Shown in pieces: positions 23,128 to 31,866 of a stretch of 52,954 nucleotides of DNA (the stretch's first letter is position 1; every line of letters begins with the position of its first letter). The notes under the pieces were generated by a model that ran no database searches, was not told the DNA's origin, and worked only from the letters and a program-made list of their open reading frames with translations. The DNA lies in contig NZ_JAAXKZ010000027.1 of the NCBI RefSeq assembly GCF_012911875.1, positions 1 through 52,954 on the forward strand. Reading direction: 5' to 3'. Origin of the DNA: Pseudonocardia bannensis (GTDB lineage Bacteria; Actinomycetota; Actinomycetes; Mycobacteriales; Pseudonocardiaceae). A program made the position numbers and the translations under genes.

Positions 23128-24357
23128 GTGGAGTCGGCGGAGGATCTCGAGGCGTGGGTGGGTGGCCTGGACGGGTTGTTCGGGCTGGTGGCCGGCCGGT
23201 TCTTTCGTGCGGAGCCGAGGCGGCGGGCGCGGGCGTATGTGCGGGGGTTGCTGGCCCCGCTGGCCGGGAAGAACGGGTGGACGCTGGCCGAGGTCGCCGG
23301 TGACTCGACCCCGGATGGGATGCAACGGCTACTCAACGCCGCCACCTGGGACGCCGGCGGAGTCCGTGACGACGTGCGGGACTACGTGGTCGAACACCTC
23401 GGCGAGCCGGGCGGGGTGCTGATCGTCGACGAGACCGGGTTCATCAAGAAGGGCACCAAGTCCGCCGGGGTGCAGCGCCAATACTCGGGCACCGCGGGGC
23501 GGGTGGAGAACTGCCAGCTCGGGGTGTTCCTGGCCTACGCCACCGGCAAGGGCCGCACCCTGATCGACCGCGAGCTCTACTTGCCCAAGTCCTGGACCTC
23601 GGATCCGGAACGCTGCCGAGAGGCGGCGGTGCCCGACGAGGTCGCGTTCGCCACCAAGACCACGCTGGCCCAACAGATGCTCGGGCGCGCCCTCGATGCC
23701 GGAGTTCCGGCGGCCTTCGTAGCGGCGGACGAGGCATACGGGCAGGACTACAAGTTCCGCTCCTGGTGCGAGCAGCGCCGGATCGGCTACGTCGTCGCGG
23801 TTCCCCGAAATCAGTCCATCCCGTTGTCCCTGGACGCCGACATCTCCCAGATCGGCGGCTCACGACGGGCGGACGATCTGGTCGCCCGGGCCCCGGAGCA
23901 GGCGTGGAAGCGCCGCTCCGCCGGTCCGGGCGTGAAGGGGGAGCGGTTCTACGACTGGGCCGCGGCCTCGCTGTATCCGCCCGAGAACGCCCCGGCCGGG
24001 TGGGGACGCTGGTTGCTGGTGCGCCGCCAGATCCTCACCGAGGAGCAGCTCCAGGCCGGGGTCGAGCCCGAGTTGGCCTACTACCTGTGCGCCGGACCGC
24101 CCGGCACCACCGACGACGACCTGATCCGGGTCGCCGGCACCCGCTGGGCGATCGAGGAATGCTTCCAGACCGCGAAGAACGAGGTCGGACTCGACCAGTA
24201 CCAAGTCCGCCGCTACGACGCCTGGTACCGGCACATCACCCTCGCCCTGCTCGCCCACGCCTACCTCTCGGTCACCGCGGCGATCGCCCCAAAAGACCTG
24301 GCAGCGGCCTCATCCCGCTCACCCTCGCCGAGATCCGACGTCTCCTGGCACCTCTGA
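23128..24357 (+). CDS. IS701-family transposase, zero frame
   Basis: DDE transposase. GTG 23128 is a likely start; a TTG at 23101 is also open. The acidic residues lie in GVLIVDETGF, FVAADEAYGQD and TRWAIEECFQTAKNEVGLDQY. The YREK-like YQVRRYDAWYRHITLALLAHA region is intact. The zero frame ends with about 20 unrelated residues. The normal family C-terminus (GLIPLTLAEIRRLLAPL... to stop 24464-24462) is in the -1 frame, directly after the sequence C CCA AAA (24288-24294). That is a canonical slippery heptamer in the correct phase. A full-length product of about 445 residues would need a -1 shift, or this is a one-base mutation. Confidence 0.85.
   Translation: MESAEDLEAWVGGLDGLFGLVAGRFFRAEPRRRARAYVRGLLAPLAGKNGWTLAEVAGDSTPDGMQRLLNAATWDAGGVRDDVRDYVVEHLGEPGGVLIVDETGFIKKGTKSAGVQRQYSGTAGRVENCQLGVFLAYATGKGRTLIDRELYLPKSWTSDPERCREAAVPDEVAFATKTTLAQQMLGRALDAGVPAAFVAADEAYGQDYKFRSWCEQRRIGYVVAVPRNQSIPLSLDADISQIGGSRRADDLVARAPEQAWKRRSAGPGVKGERFYDWAAASLYPPENAPAGWGRWLLVRRQILTEEQLQAGVEPELAYYLCAGPPGTTDDDLIRVAGTRWAIEECFQTAKNEVGLDQYQVRRYDAWYRHITLALLAHAYLSVTAAIAPKDLAAASSRSPSPRSDVSWHL
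24288..24294 (+). promoter_or_regulatory. Candidate -1 ribosomal frameshift heptamer
   Basis: C CCA AAA fits X XXY YYZ, with codons CCA and AAA in the zero frame. After a -1 slip, reading continues RPGSGLIPLTLAEI into the conserved C-terminus. No clear downstream stem was worked out. Confidence 0.4.
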
Positions 24358-24482
24358 TCCACATCCCCACCCAGAGCTTGCGATGGGCCTGGTCGACCTG
24401 GCGACGACGACACCAACATCGAGCCCGGGTAGCCCACTACCGCCGTCGAGAGCAACGCACCTAACGAACTGCGGCTGGAGTA

Positions 24483-25115
24483 CTAGCAGCGCTCGCGCAG
24501 CGTCGCGACGCCGGCCCCGGTGAGTTCGTCGCAGTACGCCGCGCGCCTGGACATCGCCATGAGGAGGGCCAGGGTGGTGCCGGACACGAGCGGCCCCGAG
24601 CCGGTGGCGAAGGGTCCGTCCGTGGCGACGAGACGCAGGCCGCCCACTCGACCCTTGGCGAGGACGATCTGGTCGGACTCCTGGTAGTACTCGGCCACCC
24701 GCGTGACGATCTCGATCGGGTGCTCGCGCTTGATGCCCAGAGGCCACCGGATGTCTTCCGAGTGCACGACCACCTCGCCGAGCCACGCCACCGTCGGCGC
24801 GGGCGGTGCGGTCGTACTGGTGATGACCCGCTGGAAGCCGGCGAGGGTCTCGGCCGGCGACGAGCCCAGGTGCTCGGCCAGGCGCATCGCCACCTGCTTG
24901 TCGAAGTCGAACCGGCAGCGGATCACGCCCGCCATCCAGCGCACGGGGTTCAGGCTCGCGGCCGCGGTCATGTGCGCGAGAACCTCCCGCACCGTCAGCC
25001 CGGCACACAGGGACGGGGCCGCCCACTGCTCGTCGTCGAGGCCCGCGAGGTCGCAGGCCAAGGCCGTCCGCTCGGCATGGACCAACGGCCAGGGGCCGGT
25101 CTTCGTCCTGCTCAT
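24483..25115 (-). CDS. Maleylpyruvate isomerase-like / DinB mycothiol-dependent enzyme family protein
   Basis: About 210 residues from ATG 25115 (MSRTKTGPWPLVHAERTAL), which matches the usual family start; in-frame starts at 25148 and 25181 are possible. The four-helix DinB-like N-terminal domain has the metal-ligand pattern HAER, REVLAHMTAAA and VVVHSEDIRWPLG with His residues in the expected places. Family members are mycothiol-dependent transferases or isomerases. The enzymatic reaction here is unknown. Its TAG stop lies inside the CTAG target duplication of the IS, and the pre-insertion sequence (CTAG then GTATC) would give the same stop. The protein is thus complete despite the insertion. 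Confidence 0.8.
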   Translation of the reverse strand: MSRTKTGPWPLVHAERTALACDLAGLDDEQWAAPSLCAGLTVREVLAHMTAAASLNPVRWMAGVIRCRFDFDKQVAMRLAEHLGSSPAETLAGFQRVITSTTAPPAPTVAWLGEVVVHSEDIRWPLGIKREHPIEIVTRVAEYYQESDQIVLAKGRVGGLRLVATDGPFATGSGPLVSGTTLALLMAMSRRAAYCDELTGAGVATLRERC

Positions 25116-25237
25116 GCCAGTCAGACCGGGCACGAGAGAAGAACTCATAGGCGCCCGTCTCGAGGCCCGGGAAGGTCCCAACGCACTACGACGACGCTCG
25201 GTTGGTGCCAGTGGTCAGGACCGCGGACCGGGCTGCC

Positions 25238-26467
25238 TCACGCTCCAGTGCCTGGCAAGCGCAACGACCTGACCAGGACTATGCCTAAAACTATCGCCAA
25301 GCAAAGATAAACCGCCGATTCAAGAATGAACGCGCCACCCGCGCCCCCGGTTATCACAGCGAAAGGTGCAGATGCCATCCCCACCACACCGATCACGACG
25401 CGAATCCACGTTGCCCTCCACGTCACACCAGATGCACGCAGGACAATTGTCGGGATCACCGAGAAAGATGCAGCCAATCGACTAAGGGCACCCAAGAGCA
25501 GCAGCGGTTGAACCGACCACCAGACATCACCCAGCAGCCGGGATCCAACTTCGTTCGGAACCGCTAGGAGCGAACAAAACGTGATCGATACACCCACTAA
25601 GAAGAACAATCCTAGCTGAGCGCTAGTTCGCACGACACTCCAGTTCGCGCCCATGTTCACACGTGCCACCAGGTCGCGCAAGATTGTCACTCGCGCAAAA
25701 TTAATGAGTATGCTGGTAAGTCCGTACAGCGACACTGTCGCCCTGTATGCCGCAACTGCGACAGGACCAGAGAAGATGTCCAGAAAAACCATGAGCGAGT
25801 AGCCAGACAATGCTCCGGACAGCACTTCAAGAAAATAGGCGGAGCCCATGCTCGAGTGAAGGTGCAGCCACCTAATCCCACCCGCTAAATCTATTCGAAC
25901 CAACCTCACTGCGATTGCTGCAAGAACGAGCGAAGCGACCACTCCTGCAGCAGCGATCACAGCAGCGTATGCCTCTCCAGACATAGCACCCGCAACTAGG
26001 ATCAATACCGGTTGCAAGACTGCCGACGCGCAGCCAAAAAATAGGAGTACTCCGGATCGATCCTCTTTTATCAGATAGACGCGAATGCCGTCTTGAAACA
26101 AGGCTGCAGCAGCAAATGCAGCGGTACTACCCGCTAGCCTGCTGTCCACCGTTAATGCCACCATGATAAAATACACCGCGGGGGAAACCAACACCGCAAG
26201 CCATGTCACCGCGCCAAACATATCTACTGTAGATGTGCCCCGTTTATCTGAACGGGTGCTACTTACAAGCAGCACTTCGCCCGTGAACGATCTCGCCAGA
26301 GACTGCACGAGCAAGACTGTCCCTACGGCGAGACTGAACTCGCCAACAGCACTCGCAGACAGGTACTGAGCAGCGGACACAAGAGACAATAGAGACGCCA
26401 TACTCGCGAGCGCCTGCTCGATGATCGATGCAATCCGTCTACTACTTAGCACTGAGCAGCCCCTCAC
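25238..26467 (-). CDS. Wzx-like polysaccharide flippase
   Basis: 409 residues, almost entirely membrane: 11-12 hydrophobic segments in the MATE/MOP-type pattern, with the N-terminal IEQALASMASLLSLVSAAQYL and GEFSLAVGTVLLVQSLAR typical of Wzx/O-antigen exporters. It would flip undecaprenyl-linked repeat units across the membrane. The start is a GTG at 26467. The DNA is clearly more AT-rich than the flanking core genes and uses codons rare in them (ATA, TTA), suggesting recent acquisition. It is the distal gene of the leftmost polysaccharide block. Confidence 0.82.
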   Translation of the reverse strand: MRGCSVLSSRRIASIIEQALASMASLLSLVSAAQYLSASAVGEFSLAVGTVLLVQSLARSFTGEVLLVSSTRSDKRGTSTVDMFGAVTWLAVLVSPAVYFIMVALTVDSRLAGSTAAFAAAALFQDGIRVYLIKEDRSGVLLFFGCASAVLQPVLILVAGAMSGEAYAAVIAAAGVVASLVLAAIAVRLVRIDLAGGIRWLHLHSSMGSAYFLEVLSGALSGYSLMVFLDIFSGPVAVAAYRATVSLYGLTSILINFARVTILRDLVARVNMGANWSVVRTSAQLGLFFLVGVSITFCSLLAVPNEVGSRLLGDVWWSVQPLLLLGALSRLAASFSVIPTIVLRASGVTWRATWIRVVIGVVGMASAPFAVITGGAGGAFILESAVYLCLAIVLGIVLVRSLRLPGTGA

Positions 26468-26700
26468 AACCGCAAGCCTCGTGGAGACGGTTCAGCGCAC
26501 TGACTATTGGAGATCGCCTGCGCGTGCACGTCTCGCGCAAAAACGGACAGTCCGCTACAGTCAGCCTCCAGGATAAACACAGCGCTTCCCTCACCGCTAG
26601 AAACATTAAAGCCAGGTAGCGACGAATTCAAGAAACGTTTCCCGGAAGTACAGGCGCTTCCATCAATCGAGAAGTCGAGTGTACACGTCCAGATGCGCAT
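26464..26700 (-). CDS. Small hypothetical ORF between GT4 and flippase
   Basis: 78 codons from ATG 26700, overlapping the glycosyltransferase end by 38 bp and the flippase start as GTGA. There is no signal, membrane helix or recognisable domain (MRIWTCTLDFSIDGSAC...). The overlaps at both ends would fit an operon gene, but the same strand and length could also arise by chance in a 200-bp gap. Confidence 0.25.
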   Translation of the reverse strand: MRIWTCTLDFSIDGSACTSGKRFLNSSLPGFNVSSGEGSAVFILEADCSGLSVFARDVHAQAISNSQCAEPSPRGLRL

Positions 26701-27730
26701 TTACACTTTCTGACCAGTCGAATCTCTGACTCCACAGCGGCCCTTCTCTGCGGCACTTGTCTCGCCAGTCATCATCGATCAACGCATTCAGTACACCGGA
26801 TGCAATCCCTTCCACATCAACCGACTCGAACAACATCGCCGGGCCGGCCAAATCCCTGAGAGAACCACGATTGGAACAAATCACTGGAGCGCCCGCCGCC
26901 ATCGCTTCCAGCACCGGAAAACCGAAGCCTTCGTAAAGACTCGGAAAGACAAACAGCTGACAACGATGCATTAAGGCAGCCCGATCCGCATCGGAAACAA
27001 ATCCAACATAGATCACGTTCTCCGCTGCCTCTATATCTCGCAGCGTTTCCGCGTAATTCCACGCGGGCTTTCCCGCGATCACAAGCGGCACTCCGAGATC
27101 CCGTAGAGCGGTAGCTTCGAAAGCCCCCACCAGCGCCCGTAGGTTCTTTCGTGGCTCAATATTGCCAACATACAATGCGAAATTCTTAGGAAGGATTCCA
27201 GCAAGGCTGCCCGAAATATCCTCACTTCTACTCATAGATGCTAGGTCGATGCCATGCGGGATGACTGAAATTCGGTCTCTCGGCACTGAGAAGACTTCTG
27301 ATATGTCGTCGGCGCTCGAACTCGACACTGTTATTACCGCATCTGTCGAATCGATCGCCCTTCGCACTCGTCCACGCCAAGCCAATTCCTGCGCACTATT
27401 TCGTGCAGTCCTTATCCATCGGCTTGCAACGCCATGAACGGTCACCACAGATGGAGCTCGAACTCGAAACAGAGGGCCCGTGTCTGCAATGTAGTGGAGT
27501 ACGCTGTCGGCTGGAGCCTTTCGAAGTCCGTCGATTGTTTCCCACAAGATCGTCGTCAGGGGTGATGATCCTGTCCGGATGTGTCCGACCTCTACACCCG
27601 AGTCGCGCAATCCGCGGGCCAAGTACCTTGCATATGTACTATTACCGCCAACATTCTTTGCCAGAAACCTCTCAGACATAAGTACTCTCACTGGCCTCGG
27701 AAGTCCTTTCCCCGTCACATCCCGGCCCAT
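26663..27730 (-). CDS. GT4-family glycosyltransferase
   Basis: 355 residues, GT-B fold. The acceptor half starts VRVLMSERFLAKNVGGNST; the donor half has VIPHGIDL, ALYVGNIEPRKNL, VIYVGFVSDADR and the nucleotide-sugar E-x7-E motif in SLYEGFGFPVLEAMA. Such cytoplasmic, retaining enzymes add a hexose to the lipid-linked repeat unit. It is on the same strand as the flippase. The AT-rich composition matches that of its neighbour. Confidence 0.9.
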   Translation of the reverse strand: MGRDVTGKGLPRPVRVLMSERFLAKNVGGNSTYARYLARGLRDSGVEVGHIRTGSSPLTTILWETIDGLRKAPADSVLHYIADTGPLFRVRAPSVVTVHGVASRWIRTARNSAQELAWRGRVRRAIDSTDAVITVSSSSADDISEVFSVPRDRISVIPHGIDLASMSRSEDISGSLAGILPKNFALYVGNIEPRKNLRALVGAFEATALRDLGVPLVIAGKPAWNYAETLRDIEAAENVIYVGFVSDADRAALMHRCQLFVFPSLYEGFGFPVLEAMAAGAPVICSNRGSLRDLAGPAMLFESVDVEGIASGVLNALIDDDWRDKCRREGPLWSQRFDWSESVNAHLDVYTRLLD

Positions 27731-27934
27731 ACAGTACGCGCTCCCGTTGCGACACGTCTTATTCAGTAACCGCTTTCAGCGCCGAGGTCGAACCTCGCTG
27801 TTGTCGCTCCGTGCCGAGCAGGGATGCTGCTTCAACATCTACGAATGAGCCTAAGGCTGCGGGGAGCCCTCATGCAATCAATGTCCCTCTCCTGTACCTC
27901 ACTCGGAGCTCGGTGTCGCGCTAGGGTGCGATGT

Positions 27935-29143
27935 ATGGAACGATCCCGGCCAGACGCCAAGACCAACCTCACGGACTTGCCCATACAGGGCCAGCCCTCG
28001 CCTGAAGTGTGGGCGGACGGACAGGTTCCATCGGCGCGCCACACAGTCACGATATTGCACGTGGCGCAGCCCACAACAGGGGGCGTCTACCGCTATTTGA
28101 CCAAAGTCTGTAGGTATCAGCTGTCTTTAGGGTGGCGTGTGCTCGTTGCGTCACCCACCGATGGCCCACTCGCCGCGGACGTTCAGTCAACTGGTGCGCG
28201 ACACATTCCCTGGCAAGCAGAACGCGCTCCCGATCTCGCTGTCATCCGCGAAACACGCCGACTTAAAGCGATCGTTGATGCAATCAGTCCGGATATCATT
28301 CACCTCCATTCATCAAAGGCGGGCCTTGCGGGTCGGTTGGCCATACGGGGATCCCGCCCCACCATATTTCAGCCGCATGGCTGGTCGTGGCTAGCAATCT
28401 CAGGGCCTGCAGGACACCTGGCGATGCGATGGGAGCGGTTGGCCACCCGGTGGTGCGACAGATTGATTTGTGTTGGTAGCGGCGAAGCCAAGGTGGGAAG
28501 ATTGGCCGGCTTAAAAGCCACGATGGAGATCGTACGTAACGGCGTTGACCTACAAGAGTTTCAATTTTCTGATGCCAAAGCCAAGGACATCGCCCGCCAG
28601 AATCTCGGTTTGTCGCCCTCGGCAAAGATCGCGATCTGTTCGGGGCGATGGTCCCTACAAAAAGGGCAAGATGTGCTTTGTTCTGCATGGCAATCGGTTA
28701 CGTCTGCAATTCCAGCAGCACGCCTAGTGTTCGTCGGCGCCGCCGACGGCGACGATAATAGGCACTTGGGTGCACTGGACGAGACCATTTCGAGCGTTCC
28801 AGCCGTTCCAGACATGCGCCAGTGGTACGCGGCGGCCGACCTTGTAGTGATTCCCTCCCGCTGGGAAGGCTTACCATTAACCGCCCTCGAAGCACTGGCG
28901 AGTGGGCGCCCCATCGTCGCATCATCTATCCCAGGCCTCGACGAAGTTGTAACTGAGGACGTCGGTCAAGTAGTTCCTGCCGGAGATGCTGATGAGCTCG
29001 CTTCCGCGATAGTGACGTGGCTGACTAAACCTAGCAATATTGAATCCGGGTGCGCAGCAGCACGGAAGCGCGCTTCGCTATTTGACGAGGCCGACAGTCT
29101 TTCCCGCTTAGCAGCGTTAACGATTTCCCTTGTAGAGAGGTAG
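27935..29143 (+). CDS. GT4-family glycosyltransferase
   Basis: 402 residues from ATG 27935 (MERSRPDAKTN); the frame is open upstream to 27824, but those residues are not conserved-looking. The GT-B motifs are HVAQPTTGGVYRYL (N-terminal glycine loop), IVRNGVDLQEF, GRWSLQKGQDVL, and the donor motif SRWEGLPLTALEALASG. It is transcribed away from the 26663 gene, so the 200 bp between them should hold divergent promoters. Base composition is again low in GC, and some codons are rare for the organism. The sugar specificity is not readable. Confidence 0.9.
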   Translation: MERSRPDAKTNLTDLPIQGQPSPEVWADGQVPSARHTVTILHVAQPTTGGVYRYLTKVCRYQLSLGWRVLVASPTDGPLAADVQSTGARHIPWQAERAPDLAVIRETRRLKAIVDAISPDIIHLHSSKAGLAGRLAIRGSRPTIFQPHGWSWLAISGPAGHLAMRWERLATRWCDRLICVGSGEAKVGRLAGLKATMEIVRNGVDLQEFQFSDAKAKDIARQNLGLSPSAKIAICSGRWSLQKGQDVLCSAWQSVTSAIPAARLVFVGAADGDDNRHLGALDETISSVPAVPDMRQWYAAADLVVIPSRWEGLPLTALEALASGRPIVASSIPGLDEVVTEDVGQVVPAGDADELASAIVTWLTKPSNIESGCAAARKRASLFDEADSLSRLAALTISLVER

Positions 29144-29160
29144 ATCGTCGTTCTATCCAC

Positions 29161-29746
29161 ATGGGACGCGCGTAGTACATGCTTGGACTAAGCGTCCCCT
29201 TGTCTCGCGCTTCCTGCGGAGTGGGTCGATGGCGTCGACGAGCGTGAACCCCGGAAGGTCACCAGCCTCGACGAGGGTCGTCGGCGATGCTGCAGATCCT
29301 AATTGTGCGGCACAAGGGGATAGCTCGGACCGCGTGGTCGTGCGGCGGCATCGTCTGTAGGAAGTCGCCGCTTGGTAGCGCGCCCTGTTCACCGACCGTC
29401 CCGCACCTCCCACCCCTCCCGCGACGGAAACCTCGCCCCGATGAATGAACGCCGCAGTGCTGCATGCGTCTGTCGCCTACCGCGGGGTGCAGCGTCGACT
29501 TCGAGAGCCGGCGCGAGCAGAACCACATGGGTCGCGGCCAGACTGCCGTTGGAGCGTGTCCGGTCCCTCAGATGCCCCGGGGTTCTCCGGGCAGCGGGCC
29601 CCCAGGCGCCAGGCACCGGATTGGGTTGGGGCGGCCGTCACGGTCCTCAGAATCCCTGCGGACGGGCCACCTGAGCGGCAAGCTCATCATCACGATTGAT
29701 GACGAGGCGGGAGGACAGCTAACGCCCTGCGGTCGAGCGGCGACAG
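29161..29746. other. Gene-poor scar region
   Basis: About 585 bp with no full gene. The minus strand holds two overlapping frames that look protein-like in turn (CRTIRICSIADDPRRGW ending near 29259, then GDLPGFTLVDAIDPLRRK towards 29153). This may be a frameshifted, decayed gene. I cannot name it. The region marks the change from AT-rich to GC-rich polysaccharide genes. Confidence 0.4.
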
Positions 29747-31054
29747 GTGATCGTGAACAGCCCCAGCGTCCCAGCGATGAGGCCGGCCGACGACGACTCA
29801 ATAGCTCGAGGATCAGGCCTCCCACGGCATCGCAAACCTGCCAGACCTGGTATAGCGCAGCAGTACTCTCTGGCGCCGGCGCTCATCACGTCCAGGGCCA
29901 TCCCCATGCTGGCCGCCGCCATCTCCGGCCTGGTCGGTGTCGTCGCGCTCTCAGTGCTACCCGACCCCGGTGCCGCAGGCGTGACTCACGACGGTGCGCA
30001 GTATGTCCGGATGGCTACTGAAGGGATCGGGGCTGGAGGCGCGCCCTTCGGCTACCGGGTGATGTTCCCTTTCATCGTGTCCCTGCTTCCTTTCGAGACC
30101 GGACTCGGGTTTCACATTCTGACCGTGGCGGGTCTCAGCGCAACATCCGCGTTGCTCGCCATGTGGGTCATTCGGCGGGCTGGACGCCGCTGGGCCGCCC
30201 TCGCCGTGCTTCTCTTTTGGGCATCGCCGACGTTCGTGTACGCGCTGCAGAACCCGTACCTGGTCGACCCGCTGGCGTACGCCCTCATGGTCGGCATGCT
30301 CTTCGCGGCGGATCTCCGTCGCTGGTGGCTACTCGCCGCGTTGACCGTGGTCGGGGTGCTGACAAAGGAGTCGGTGCTGTTCGCGTTCGTGCCGGTCCTC
30401 GCCGCCGGCTTGCTGCGGCGAGACCGGGTGCGGGTTGTGGCCGGTGGCGCAGGCGCTGCTGCTGGGGTGCTCACCTACTGGGCGGTGCGTCGTTTGCCGT
30501 TGGCCGAGGCGCCGCTGTTCGACTACCTGACAGCCGGGAACCTCGAGCTGGTGTTGGAGTCGCGGGCGGCTGTTCACGGCTCGGCGCCGATGGCAGCGGT
30601 GGCCACGTTCGTGTTCGTATTCGGGCCACTGTGGCCGCTGGTGGTCGGGGTTGGTGCGCGCATCGCAGAAGTCCGCTACCTGGGGACCCTTCTCATCCCG
30701 GTGGTGGCGTCGATGGCCATCGCCACCGACTGGCCTCGGATGCTCGCTTTCGGGTTCCCTGCGTTGATCCTCGCCGCGGTCATGGCCCGGCCGACTGTGA
30801 TGCAGTCGGCCACACTCGTGTCGTCGGTCGCGGCGTTGACGGCTGCAGCCGTGATGCTGCGCCCCGGGCCAATGCTGTACCTCGTGGGCGCCGTGGCGAT
30901 GACGATAGGCGTGGCGGCGGCGGTGGCCGCGCTGCGGTCCGGAACCGTTGGGGAATCACGCTGGCCGGTGGGACCAGGGGCGCCACGGCCCGTCGGGCCA
31001 ACTCTTCCACAGACGGTCAGCCCACACGGCGCATACGTAGCCCGAGGAACGTAG
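29747..31054 (+). CDS. Polytopic membrane protein, possible lipid-linked-sugar glycosyltransferase (GT-C-like)
   Basis: 435 residues; the real start may be ATG 29777 or later. About ten membrane helices lie between residues 55 and 395. The first extracellular loop carries THDGAQYVRMA, where GT-C enzymes keep an acidic catalytic residue, followed by GYRVMFPFIVSLL. A basic, hydrophilic C-tail follows. Location within the polysaccharide locus and the many-helix layout suggest a membrane glycosyltransferase or a related EpsG/DUF2029-like protein. No decisive motif is present. The gene is GC-rich, unlike the block to its left. Confidence 0.65.
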   Translation: MIVNSPSVPAMRPADDDSIARGSGLPRHRKPARPGIAQQYSLAPALITSRAIPMLAAAISGLVGVVALSVLPDPGAAGVTHDGAQYVRMATEGIGAGGAPFGYRVMFPFIVSLLPFETGLGFHILTVAGLSATSALLAMWVIRRAGRRWAALAVLLFWASPTFVYALQNPYLVDPLAYALMVGMLFAADLRRWWLLAALTVVGVLTKESVLFAFVPVLAAGLLRRDRVRVVAGGAGAAAGVLTYWAVRRLPLAEAPLFDYLTAGNLELVLESRAAVHGSAPMAAVATFVFVFGPLWPLVVGVGARIAEVRYLGTLLIPVVASMAIATDWPRMLAFGFPALILAAVMARPTVMQSATLVSSVAALTAAAVMLRPGPMLYLVGAVAMTIGVAAAVAALRSGTVGESRWPVGPGAPRPVGPTLPQTVSPHGAYVARGT

Positions 31055-31866
31055 CGTCGTTCGCGACGGTGTGTCCGCGGCGTCGGCGCCGAGCCGAAAG
31101 AGCCCGAAGTGCTAGCCCCGGGCGCCACCGCGATCGAGCCGAGGTCCAACTGTCATCGTCGCCGTCTGGCGCCGGAGCGACTTCAAGGCCGCCGTCGACG
31201 AACCCATCGCCGCCGGTGAGCAGATCCCAGCGGTGTGTGCGGAGTTGCCGCGGGTTCGGCCACGTCCAGCCCCCGCACCCAACCCTGTTGGACCACACCA
31301 ACGAGATGTAAAGCGTCGCCAGCCGCTGCAGGAACAAGCCCATTCTGGTCGACACAAAGGCATTCCGGGTAGCCGCTAGACCTGGGCGGTGTTGCATGCG
31401 AAGCGCACCACGCCTGCATCGACGACCGTACCGGCAAACGGGCGGTACCGCGCCGATCTCGAGCACCGGCGCAAGCAGATCCGACACTCCATCGTCGGGC
31501 GGCCTTTCGAGTGGATCCAGCCCTCAGATCCGCACGACGGTGATTCGCACGGCTGCGGCGCGGAGATGTCGTAGTCAGTCGCTGTATCCCCGTCTAGCGG
31601 CACACGGACGTCGCGCAGGTGACGGCGGGTGCGGCCCTAGGAGTCGCCAGCGGTGAGGAGCAAGTCGAGCACGTCGAGACCTCCACAAACCCGGCCTTTA
31701 GAACGCGGTGAAAACCCGGCTCGCGACCGGTTAAGGCTGCGGGACGCGGGCGTGCTGTGTTCGGACGGCCGACGGTTGTCCGCCGGTGAGTCACGGAAAT
31801 TACCAGGTTTGGTGGTGTTGTAGGGCTGCGCTAACGCTTCGAGGTGCGCCGCGCGATAGGCCAATT
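31055..31866. other. Gene-poor region, possible remnants
   Basis: About 810 bp in which no frame has convincing family resemblance. A short plus-strand piece near 31450-31530 (RADLEHRRKQIRHS, GRPFEWIQP) looks coding but is isolated. The sequence just before 31867 must contain the start signals of the acyltransferase pseudogene. I see no IS ends here. Confidence 0.4.

Larger units (their letters stand above)
23080..24482 (+). mobile_element. IS701-type insertion sequence
   Basis: 1403 bp bounded by perfect 21-bp terminal inverted repeats, TACTCCAGCCGCAGTTCGTT plus A (23080-23100), with the complement at 24462-24482. It is flanked by 4-bp CTAG duplications. It contains one transposase gene whose conserved C-terminus lies in the -1 frame. 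The perfect ends and target duplication point to recent insertion. The right copy of CTAG supplies the TAG stop of the DinB-like gene. Confidence 0.92.
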
